From Sulfurimonadaceae bacterium (GTDB lineage Bacteria; Campylobacterota; Campylobacteria; Campylobacterales; Sulfurimonadaceae), in contig JADGEC010000012.1 in assembly GCA_016744575.1 (NCBI GenBank), positions 5,217 to 47,143 on the forward strand: DNA of 41,927 nt, read 5' to 3'. Below the pieces are notes generated by a model, which searched no databases, was not told the origin of the DNA, and saw nothing but the letters and a program-made list of their open reading frames with translations. The position numbers and the translations under genes were made by a program. The first letter of the stretch is position 1. Every line of letters starts with the position of its first letter. Shown here piece by piece: positions 1 to 7,142 of the stretch.

Positions 1-13
1 AGTTCGCCTCTGC

Positions 14-745
14 TTAACTCTCCTCATCCTTGACATATTTGCTGCCGCCGATGACGATGGAGATATCACCTTCGTTCCAGTAGATAGTACGCCATACCTG
101 ATAGTAGATATGAAATACGACCCAGACGATCAACCACCACATCGTATAGTGATGCGAGATGCGTACATCCATCAGACTTCCACCGCTGACAGGGATCGTC
201 CAATCCGTGATAAAGTGCAGCATCCACGGCCACCATGATCCGATGGAACTGACCCCTGCTCCAAGTCCATGTACATATAACTGTAATCCAGTCAAGAGCA
301 TCCAGGCCAGCAAAAGATGAAAGATCGTAAAGTAGACAGCATTGAAACTGTCCAGATAGGATGAATCAAACTTTTTTCGACGGTTCAAGGTCACCAGATT
401 TAAAAATACCTCGAAAAACTCCCTGATGTTCCCACCACTTGGAAGGTCTTTCTCATACGGTTTTTTCTCCAAAAAACGTGTCGCAAACGAGAGATAGAAG
501 ACGATGATCGACGTCACATCAAAGATGATCGCGACGATGAAGTGTCCCCAACGGTTCCACGCCATGACATACTTATCGACCGCACCATCAGCCATAAAGG
601 TCTGATAATAGGGGTGCGCGATATAGAGTCCCGTCGCTATAGCGACTATCATGGAAGTGACATTGACCCAATGGATGGTACGCATCGTACCATTCATACG
701 TTCTACTTTTTTGTATCCAGGTCTCATCTTGGACTCCTTAGACAC
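14..745 (-). CDS. hydC: Ni/Fe-hydrogenase b-type cytochrome subunit (HydC)
   Basis: Membrane cytochrome b that takes electrons from the periplasmic HydAB dimer and passes them to the quinone pool. The 243-residue protein has four hydrophobic helices. Conserved histidines sit at H25 (first helix), H68 (second helix), and H198 and H212 (last helix). This is close to the spacing of the di-haem ligands described for Wolinella HydC. It is the last gene of hydA-hydB-hydC, and its start overlaps the end of hydB by 8 bp, implying translational coupling. The gene is complete. Its last codons (Glu-Glu-Ser) form a GGAGAG stretch that could serve as a ribosome site for a following gene, such as a maturation protease, but that gene would lie outside the window. 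Identification is secure from family pattern and context. Confidence 0.93.
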   Translation of the reverse strand: MSKESKMRPGYKKVERMNGTMRTIHWVNVTSMIVAIATGLYIAHPYYQTFMADGAVDKYVMAWNRWGHFIVAIIFDVTSIIVFYLSFATRFLEKKPYEKDLPSGGNIREFFEVFLNLVTLNRRKKFDSSYLDSFNAVYFTIFHLLLAWMLLTGLQLYVHGLGAGVSSIGSWWPWMLHFITDWTIPVSGGSLMDVRISHHYTMWWLIVWVVFHIYYQVWRTIYWNEGDISIVIGGSKYVKDEES

Positions 746-2516
746 TGCACTGCGTATCTATCTTGTAGACACCGAGCTCTTTACCCTTCGTGTCGACTAC
801 ATGTACGGCGCAAGCAATACATGGATCAAAACTATGGATAGTACGAATTATCTCCAGTGGCTGCTCCGGATCAGCCACTTTAGTACCAATAAGGCTGGCT
901 TCATAGGCACCCATCCGCCCTTTATAGTCACGCGGTGCTGCGTTCCAGGTCGAGGGTACGACCGCTTGATAGTTGGCGACCTTTCCATCCTCTACTCGTA
1001 ACCAGTGTCCGAGGGAACCCCGTGGTGCTTCTGCCAGGCCCATGCCTTTGGTCTTGACGCTTACTTTTTCAAAATCAAACTCTGTCCAAGTGCTGAGATC
1101 ACCACTTGCAGCATTATGTGCCAACTCATCTACCCACTCAAGCATCACATCTGCCATCAGGACTGTCTCTACGGCTCTTGCAGCCGTTCTGCCCACTGTA
1201 CTGAACAAGACAGAGACAGGAAGGTTACCGCGGGTCAGAAAATCTGTCACATACTTAGTGATACGTTCATCCTTTCTCGCCACACCGATGATCATCCTGG
1301 CCAATGGACCGACTTCCACCCGGGTATCGTTATAGATAGGTGACTTGATCCAGCTGTACTTCTCATCAGTCTTGAGATAAGCGATGCCATCTTCACGTTT
1401 GTCCAGACCGGTGAACTTAGGTATTGTCTGCCCATCATAAGGATGAAGCGGTTCAGTTCCTTCATACCATGCATGCGTCACATCTTCTGCGATCTTCTCA
1501 GGGTCCACCTCTTCGACCTTACTAAGGTCTCCATTGTAGACGATCCCTGTCGGAAACAGCAGTGCCGACTTATAAAAACCAGTATCATCCAAACGGAAGT
1601 CTCCGTAACTCATAAAGTTAAGCAATCCACCACCGGTGCCGCCGACCCCTTTACCCTGCATCAACTCAGTGAACGTCGCACTCGAATCTGTCGCTTCATC
1701 GGCATACATCGTCCCTGCCATATAGACATCAGGCAGATAAGCCTGTTTGACGAACTTCGTAGAGGCCAGAAGCAGCTGCTTGAACAGCGCGATACGTGCC
1801 GGATTTTGAATATCCTGGACACAGGTCACCCCGCCAACGACAATGGATTGTGGATGCGGGTTCTTGCCGCCAAAGATCGCCTGCATCTTTGCCATATCAC
1901 GCTGGATATCCAAGGCCTGTAGATAGTGTGCGACTGCTACGAGGTTCTGTTCTGGCGTCAACTTATAGTGTTCATTACCCCAATATCCGTTACCAAATAT
2001 CCCCAGACGACCCTGTTTGACAAACTTCGCGACACGCGCTTGTATCTCTGCGAATTGACTTTCACCGTCTATGTAAGGAAACTCTCCTGACACTTCTGCC
2101 CATTTTCTAGCCTCCTCAGCTGTATCTTTCGGATTCGCAGAAAGTGCAGAGACGACATCGACAAAATCCAAAGCATGCAGATGGTAGAAATGCACTAGGT
2201 GGTCATGCACATACAAGGCACCCTGTATCAGGTTACGGACAATACGAGCGTTCTTTGGGATGGTGATATCGAAGGCATCTTCGACCGCTTCGATGGAACG
2301 CTGATAGTGTGTCCCGGTGCAGACTCCGCAGATACGCATAGCTAAAAGCCCGCAGTCTCTAGGGTCACGACCCATCAAGATCGTCTCAATACCACGAAAC
2401 ATCGTCGATGAACTGTAGGCATCGATGATGGTGTTGTTCTCATCGATGACAGCTTCTATCCTCAAGTGTCCTTCTATCCGTGTGATCGGATCGACTACTA
2501 TATGTTTCTTGCTCAT
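738..2516 (-). CDS. hydB: [NiFe]-hydrogenase large subunit (HydB)
   Basis: Catalytic subunit of a group 1 membrane-bound, periplasm-facing uptake hydrogenase that oxidises H2. The N-terminal nickel motif is R61-I-C63-G-V-C66 with H70. The C-terminal motif is D564-P-C566-I-A-C569-A-V-H572. The four Cys (63, 66, 566, 569) are the expected Ni/Fe ligands. A 20-residue tail follows H572, as expected for a precursor cut by a HydD-type endopeptidase after nickel insertion. There is no signal peptide of its own, so it should cross the membrane by hitch-hiking on the Tat signal of HydA. Its start overlaps the end of hydA by 4 bp (ATGA type) and its end overlaps hydC. At 592 residues the length is normal for the family. 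No maturation genes are in the window. Confidence 0.96.
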   Translation of the reverse strand: MSKKHIVVDPITRIEGHLRIEAVIDENNTIIDAYSSSTMFRGIETILMGRDPRDCGLLAMRICGVCTGTHYQRSIEAVEDAFDITIPKNARIVRNLIQGALYVHDHLVHFYHLHALDFVDVVSALSANPKDTAEEARKWAEVSGEFPYIDGESQFAEIQARVAKFVKQGRLGIFGNGYWGNEHYKLTPEQNLVAVAHYLQALDIQRDMAKMQAIFGGKNPHPQSIVVGGVTCVQDIQNPARIALFKQLLLASTKFVKQAYLPDVYMAGTMYADEATDSSATFTELMQGKGVGGTGGGLLNFMSYGDFRLDDTGFYKSALLFPTGIVYNGDLSKVEEVDPEKIAEDVTHAWYEGTEPLHPYDGQTIPKFTGLDKREDGIAYLKTDEKYSWIKSPIYNDTRVEVGPLARMIIGVARKDERITKYVTDFLTRGNLPVSVLFSTVGRTAARAVETVLMADVMLEWVDELAHNAASGDLSTWTEFDFEKVSVKTKGMGLAEAPRGSLGHWLRVEDGKVANYQAVVPSTWNAAPRDYKGRMGAYEASLIGTKVADPEQPLEIIRTIHSFDPCIACAVHVVDTKGKELGVYKIDTQCSV

Positions 2517-3757
2517 TTTGATTCTCCTGATTCGTCATCACTTTTTTTACCCGCTGCCAGACTTGCCGCAGCATGAATACCAATACCGATACCTGCTGCA
2601 GTAAGCAGACCCAGTCCAAACTCATCGACTGTCTTCTCGACACCACCTGTCGGTGCTTTGATCTTCGCATCAGCCATAGGACGCTCGTAAGCATACTTAT
2701 CCCAGAAGTCCGGTTCAGAACAGCCAATACATCCTCGTCCGACACCGATCGGCCAGTTGACCCCCTCGTTATAACGGACGATGGAACAGTTGTTAAACGT
2801 CATCGGACCCTTACAACCCATCTTATAAAGACAGAAGTTGTTCTTCGCACCGACATCACCCCACTCTTCTACATACTCACCGGCATCAAAGTGTGCACGA
2901 CGCTCACAGTTGTCATGGATACGATAACCAAAAGCGAACTTAGGACGTAAGAGTGAATCAAGTTCCGGCACCTGTCCAGTCAGGATATAATGAAGGATGA
3001 CTCCGACCATATTGGCCGGATTGGCAGGACATGCCGGGATGTTGATAAGAGGTTTTCCTTTGACTACATCCATGACACCGACTGCACCTGTAGGGTTTGG
3101 CGAAGCTGCCGGAATACCACCAAATGTCGCACATGAACCGACAGCCACCACGGCCGCTGCACCTTCAGCCGCGCGAAGCAGATGGTCATGGAAGGTCTCA
3201 CCACTAGCACCTATTGTCCCGTAATGACCTCCCATAGCCATAGGGATGGCCCCTTCTACAAATAGAAGGTACTTTCCGAAGAAGTGTTCCATCGCTTCAT
3301 CCATCTGTTTCTCAGCCTGATGACCTGAAGCTGCCTGAAGTGTCTCATGAAACTCTAAAGAGATGATGTCCAGGACGATCTCATCGATCTTTGGTCCATC
3401 AGAGCGTAAAAGTGCTTCTGAGTTTCCGGCACAGTCTTGTAGTTCCAGCCATATCACTGGTGCCCTGTTCATCAACATCGCGGCATCTGCGACCAGCGGC
3501 GTAAAAGATGATGGCAGCATCAACATCGCAGTCGTAGCACTGACCCACTTCATGAAATCACGGCGATCGACACCTTGTGTCTCCAACATCTCACTGATAT
3601 CTACTCGGTTATTGACAGGTTGTTCCGCCTTCAACTCATCTAACCGTGCTTGACACCTTGCAAAAAGTTCCTTGTAATAAGTGTCACCTCTATTTGTGTC
3701 TACCCGCGAACTTTTTGATGTAAAAAGCTTTTTTACCCCTTCGATCCTGTCAGACAT
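2513..3757 (-). CDS. hydA: [NiFe]-hydrogenase small subunit, Tat-exported (HydA)
   Basis: FeS electron-transfer subunit of the HydABC uptake hydrogenase. A Tat motif (R65-R66-D-F-M-K) followed by a hydrophobic segment gives export with HydB. About 64 residues precede the motif, a long n-region. The start is supported by AAGGAG seven bases upstream of the ATG. Distal-cluster ligands are H281, C284, C309 and C315. The medial cluster has C324, C343 and C346. The proximal cluster has C109, C209 and C243, but the second Cys of the usual CxxC is Asn112 (codon AAC; local sequence C-A-G-N-S-E). The C-terminus has a weakly hydrophobic Gly/Ala stretch (about 380-402) that may contact the membrane near HydC. 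First gene of hydABC; a possible TetR-type operator lies 20 bp upstream of the start codon. Identification is secure, while the Asn is unusual. Confidence 0.95.
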   Translation of the reverse strand: MSDRIEGVKKLFTSKSSRVDTNRGDTYYKELFARCQARLDELKAEQPVNNRVDISEMLETQGVDRRDFMKWVSATTAMLMLPSSFTPLVADAAMLMNRAPVIWLELQDCAGNSEALLRSDGPKIDEIVLDIISLEFHETLQAASGHQAEKQMDEAMEHFFGKYLLFVEGAIPMAMGGHYGTIGASGETFHDHLLRAAEGAAAVVAVGSCATFGGIPAASPNPTGAVGVMDVVKGKPLINIPACPANPANMVGVILHYILTGQVPELDSLLRPKFAFGYRIHDNCERRAHFDAGEYVEEWGDVGAKNNFCLYKMGCKGPMTFNNCSIVRYNEGVNWPIGVGRGCIGCSEPDFWDKYAYERPMADAKIKAPTGGVEKTVDEFGLGLLTAAGIGIGIHAAASLAAGKKSDDESGESK

Positions 3758-3776
3758 GCCCTACTCCTTCTATAAA

Positions 3777-3790
3777 TGAATGAATGTTCA
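3777..3790. promoter_or_regulatory. Possible TetR-family operator upstream of hydA
   Basis: The 14-bp site TGAATGAATGTTCA has matching ends (TGAA/TTCA) and resembles the TGAATGA-type half-sites bound by many TetR/AcrR regulators. It lies between the likely -10 and the ribosome site of hydA, where bound repressor would block transcription. A TetR-type gene sits two genes upstream. I did not find a second copy in front of that gene, which weakens the case. Confidence 0.3.
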
Positions 3791-3998
3791 GTATCTTATC
3801 AACGTATAACTTAATCTAATGTTATTATGAGTCACTAGATTAGAATTTTTTATATTACTAAACAAACGGTATATCACTTTAATCATAATATTTATTTATA
3901 TGTTAAAAATTGTTCGTATGCAAGTAAGATGAGTATAGTTCCTATATATAGGGAAGTATGCCATCAGGTCGTAAGAAAATCGGAGATATAATAAGCGT

Positions 3999-4019
3999 AT
4001 CGACACTTAAGATGTCGAT
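3999..4019. other. Hairpin downstream of the soluble hydrogenase large subunit
   Basis: Perfect 7-bp inverted repeat ATCGACA / TGTCGAT around a 7-base loop (CTTAAGA), about 50 bp past the stop codon of the HupV-like gene. No T-run follows on either strand, so it is a weak terminator candidate or a protein-binding site. A third TGTCGAT occurs at 4059-4065. Confidence 0.3.
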
Positions 4020-4067
4020 TGCTCTAGAAGGTATTATTTAGAGAAAAAGTGAGAAAAGTGTCGATGC

Positions 4068-5369
4068 CTAATGCGTAGTACAGACAGAGCAGACATCAAA
4101 GGTACGAAATATGAAAAGTGCCTCTTGCTTGGATGTGTTCTTCCCCATCATAGCCAGTTGGGCAGGTGTAGGGTCTTCTTTGATACTGCTTCCAATATTC
4201 CACTGGGTGGGGGTAATGATCTCGTAATCCATGATGATACCCTCGCGCATCTCCACACGGTGGATCAATGGACCACGTGGAGCTTCTACGATACCCACTC
4301 CTTTACCAGAGATCTTCCTAATATCTCTGGGGACTATCAGCGAGTCATCTGACAGTGTAAGTGAACCTACCATCTCCTTCGCACGCTCTAGAAGGATTCC
4401 CGTCTCAAAGACGCGGGCCATCACCCGACTGTAGGCACTGTCCTTAAATCGCCGATGCATGTTCTTTATCAGAGGGACATTCGTCGACATAGCCCGAGAG
4501 AAGGGACCGGTCTCAAAATATTTACCTTTATATTGAGCATTACGCGCATATGACTTTTGCGAGGGACTATAGGAAGCGACCGTACTGACATGCTTCTCAT
4601 GGACAGGGTACTGCCTTGTCTTGAGCACCTTTGCAGGATGTGTGAAGGCATGGTCTCCCAAGACGATAAACTGGTCACTGGCAAATCCGATCTGATGCAT
4701 ATTCGCCTGTATCAAACCACTTTCTATCCTACTGATATCACTATCATAGGCATTAAAGTCGCGGCAGGACTCAAAGGTCAGAAATTCGTCCAAAGTAGTC
4801 CCTAAAGACTCTTTTTCAAAGAAGCTTATCAGCTCATCGATATGTCCTTCCGCCTTGATCCGCTCCAGATGGGTGATGTCACATGTCACACCGCCTGGCA
4901 GCATATAAGACGAATGCGGCCATTGTCCGGCAAAACCTGCTAATGCCTTTGTCGCCAGAGATGCGGCAAACGCCCCTTTCAATGGTGTCAATGGAGCCTC
5001 TGAACCTGTGAGTCTTGCGAGTTCAGGCATGATGACAAGGTAGATCCACTTAAAGTGGTTTTGTATCATCTCCAAGATCAGTGTCAGTTCACGGATCGCT
5101 TCTGCTTTTGGTGTCAGTGTCACCGCTTCATTCGCATCAGCATAAGCGGCTTCCAGAGCACGGGCACTAGCCATCAGATGCGCATGTCCGCAGATTCCAC
5201 ATACTCTGGGTGTGATGACAAGTGCATCCATCGCAGGCTTACCTTCAAGGATCGATTCCATGCCTCTAAAGTGGGGAAATGCGATCGTCGCAAAATCCAC
5301 CTTCTCTTCTTTCATATCAAAGAATATGGAAGCTTCACCCTCGATCTGGTCGATCAGCTCTCTAGTCAT
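4068..5369 (-). CDS. Soluble/sensor-type [NiFe]-hydrogenase large subunit (HupV-like, group 2)
   Basis: Catalytic large subunit of a second hydrogenase. The N-terminal motif is R55-V-C57-G-I-C60 with H64. The C-terminal motif is D425-V-C427-S-V-C430-T-T-H433, and the stop codon follows H433 directly. There is therefore no C-terminal peptide for a maturation protease to remove. This is typical of H2-sensing HupV/HoxC proteins, and some related soluble group 2 uptake enzymes may share it. At 433 residues it is shorter than HydB. There is no signal peptide, so it is cytoplasmic. Its start overlaps the end of the small-subunit gene by 8 bp. Cotranscription with a TetR-type regulator favours a sensing role, but in Campylobacterota such enzymes have also been annotated as cytoplasmic uptake hydrogenases (HupSL), and sequence alone does not decide. 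Confidence 0.88.
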   Translation of the reverse strand: MTRELIDQIEGEASIFFDMKEEKVDFATIAFPHFRGMESILEGKPAMDALVITPRVCGICGHAHLMASARALEAAYADANEAVTLTPKAEAIRELTLILEMIQNHFKWIYLVIMPELARLTGSEAPLTPLKGAFAASLATKALAGFAGQWPHSSYMLPGGVTCDITHLERIKAEGHIDELISFFEKESLGTTLDEFLTFESCRDFNAYDSDISRIESGLIQANMHQIGFASDQFIVLGDHAFTHPAKVLKTRQYPVHEKHVSTVASYSPSQKSYARNAQYKGKYFETGPFSRAMSTNVPLIKNMHRRFKDSAYSRVMARVFETGILLERAKEMVGSLTLSDDSLIVPRDIRKISGKGVGIVEAPRGPLIHRVEMREGIIMDYEIITPTQWNIGSSIKEDPTPAQLAMMGKNTSKQEALFIFRTFDVCSVCTTH

Positions 5370-6258
5370 CTATCAATCTCCCCTCTAATCGTTTGATCTT
5401 AAAAGTCTTGGCGACACCGGCCATCGTCAGATAGGCGCGTTTTGAGATGCCAAGCGGTACATCTGCGGGTATCGACATGTTTGTCTTTGTCACAAAAAGG
5501 TCTCTACGTGGGAAATCAGGTTCAGTACATCCAAAACATGGAGAGCCAGAACGTGTCTTGGAACTCACCTCGTTCCATAATATATGGTTACACGAAGCAT
5601 GAGTCATCGGCCCTCTGCAGCCCTGGGCATAATAGAGACAGCCCTCTTTGACTCCAAACTGCTTGGAATCCACTTTCCATTCAAAATACTCGTTTCGTGT
5701 GCAGCCATGATGCGCAAGGTCACTATAGAGTTCTAAAGGACGGTGTAGTTCATCTGTCTGTATTTTATGTCCGTCAGCGATCATACTCAATGTGTACCCT
5801 AACCATTCAGGATGGATAGGACAACCAGAGAGATTGATCACCTTCTCGTATATAGGACGTAATGGCCCAATCTGCTCTGTCCCATCAAAGATAAGGCCAG
5901 AATTTCGTTCAGGAGCCGACGCTTTGAACATACCACCAAAACTAGCACAACTGCCAGCACTGATTATGAAGTCTGCTTGAGTACCGTAATGCTCAAGCAG
6001 ATCTGATAACAGTACATCACAGCGCCGCATCAATGGGTCATAAGCACCTTCAAAGACAAACACATCACACGCTTCTTTAAGCGTATATATCTTGTCTTGA
6101 GTCGAAGATGAAGGTAACGAAGGATGGTAGACGATCTCATACCTTGATAACAACTGTGGAAGATACGAAAGGTTTAAGAAAGAGTGCGTGTTGCCGTTAC
6201 AGGTAACACCCTGCAGCCAGATAAGTCGGAGCTTTTGCTTAGATGACTCGGAGCGCAT
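5362..6258 (-). CDS. Soluble/sensor-type [NiFe]-hydrogenase small subunit (HupU-like, group 2)
   Basis: FeS subunit partnering the HupV-like large subunit. It has no Tat motif, so it is cytoplasmic. I chose the ATG at 6258 (298 residues); an in-frame ATG at 6288 would add ten basic residues and lie deeper inside the regulator gene. Neither start has a strong ribosome site, and coupling to the upstream gene (20 bp overlap) is likely. In 298-residue numbering, proximal ligands are C20, C104 and C146. The position of the usual second Cys is Asn23 (T-C-N-G-N-T-H-S). Distal ligands are H183 or H184, C186, C207 and C213; medial ligands are C223, C241 and C244. The same Asn substitution occurs in HydA of this window. 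Second gene of the regulator-small-large operon. Confidence 0.87.
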   Translation of the reverse strand: MRSESSKQKLRLIWLQGVTCNGNTHSFLNLSYLPQLLSRYEIVYHPSLPSSSTQDKIYTLKEACDVFVFEGAYDPLMRRCDVLLSDLLEHYGTQADFIISAGSCASFGGMFKASAPERNSGLIFDGTEQIGPLRPIYEKVINLSGCPIHPEWLGYTLSMIADGHKIQTDELHRPLELYSDLAHHGCTRNEYFEWKVDSKQFGVKEGCLYYAQGCRGPMTHASCNHILWNEVSSKTRSGSPCFGCTEPDFPRRDLFVTKTNMSIPADVPLGISKRAYLTMAGVAKTFKIKRLEGRLIDD

Positions 6259-6847
6259 TATAGATGTTATCCGAGATCGGCGCTTCATAAGTGTTCAAAG
6301 GTTCTGGCAGTATCTTCTCGCCAAAAAGAAAGACCATTCCGCCAAGGTATCCCATAAACAAGCCAAAGGCACTGAAAAAATCCTGATCACGCAGATCTCC
6401 GGAACTCACACCATCGTCAAAGAATATCATCATCTCGGTGACAAAAGAGGAGACACATATGATCCCTTCGCAGCCATCTCTAAACACTTCACGATTAGAA
6501 AGGTAGATACGTAGGAAATACTCTATCATCTCCGGACGCTCTTCCGCTATCTTGAAGTACATCGTGACGATAGCTGCGATCTTCTCTTCGGTAGTCAAAG
6601 GACCTTCATTGATCGCTTTGATCCTATCGCCTAAGTAGGTAGAGATATATAAGATAAGTTCTTTGGCCAGGGTCTCTTTAGAGCTGAAGTAATTATAGAA
6701 GTTCCCCACACTCATCCCAACCTTTTCAGCAATGTCCGGGATAGTCGTAGCATGAAAACCCTCTTTAGAGAAGAGCGAGAGTGCCGCTGAGATGATGTTT
6801 TCTTTTCGTTCCGCTTTTAATCTTCTTGCCAATACAACTACTTTCAC
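6239..6847 (-). CDS. TetR/AcrR-family transcriptional regulator
   Basis: The 202-residue protein has a typical TetR N-terminal helix-turn-helix at about residues 12-60. It shows the A-A-L-S-L-F-S-K-E-G-F pattern, then T-T-I-P-D-I-A and V-G-N-F-Y-N-Y-F-S-S-K. The rest is a helical ligand/dimer domain with no recognisable ligand signature. It is the first gene of an operon with the HupUV-like hydrogenase, overlapping the small-subunit gene, and lies upstream of hydABC on the same strand. By context it may control hydABC or its own operon. This is inference; classical H2 sensors signal through a histidine kinase and an NtrC-type regulator, neither of which is present here. Confidence 0.88.
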   Translation of the reverse strand: MKVVVLARRLKAERKENIISAALSLFSKEGFHATTIPDIAEKVGMSVGNFYNYFSSKETLAKELILYISTYLGDRIKAINEGPLTTEEKIAAIVTMYFKIAEERPEMIEYFLRIYLSNREVFRDGCEGIICVSSFVTEMMIFFDDGVSSGDLRDQDFFSAFGLFMGYLGGMVFLFGEKILPEPLNTYEAPISDNIYNALRVI

Positions 6848-7142
6848 TGATCTGTCTCACATACCTGACGGTAAAGACCAAAACGATCCTCATAGACGAC
6901 AAGTACATAAAGTATCAAGGCTTTTCTATTTGAAGTATATTCTACTACAGATCGACTGATGAAAAGCAGGGACTGCAAGAATAAGTAAGAAAAAGTGTGA
7001 TACAGCTTTATATATTATATTTAGTTACTTTACATTGTTTTATATTTAGGATATACTTCAATGTTGCATATTATTTATGTTGGTTATTTTTAGTTCATAA
7101 AAGTGGCCCAATTAGAATAATCTATTATATGGAGGATATTAT
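6848..7142. promoter_or_regulatory. Divergent promoter region
   Basis: 295 bp between the TetR-type gene (minus) and the deacetylase-like gene (plus), with no ORF. The part from 7000 to 7130 is very AT-rich with several TATA-like hexamers. A strong GGAGG at 7131-7135 precedes the ATG at 7143. I could not assign operators. Confidence 0.4.

Larger units (their letters stand above)
3758..4067. promoter_or_regulatory. Intergenic region carrying the hydABC promoter
   Basis: About 310 bp, AT-rich, with no ORF. Reading toward hydA it holds a likely -10 (TAAGAT or GATACT near 3791-3799), the operator-like site at 3777-3790 and the AAGGAG ribosome site. It also holds a 6-bp inverted pair TCTAAT/ATTAGA (3815-3820 and 3839-3844) and a perfect 7-bp hairpin at 3999-4019. 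Promoter assignment is by eye only. Confidence 0.5.

Noticed and set aside
1-13. Start of a hydD maturation gene after hydC
   Set aside because: An ATG at the hydC end opens a frame of only a few codons with basic residues unlike a protease start; nothing can be concluded from 13 bases.
2573-2950. Long open frames opposite hydA, hydB and other genes
   Set aside because: They are antisense shadows with codon use dictated by the real genes and no ribosome sites.
7101-7120. TGGCCC... sequence before the deacetylase-like gene as a sigma-54 promoter
   Set aside because: The GC of the -12 element is missing at the required spacing.
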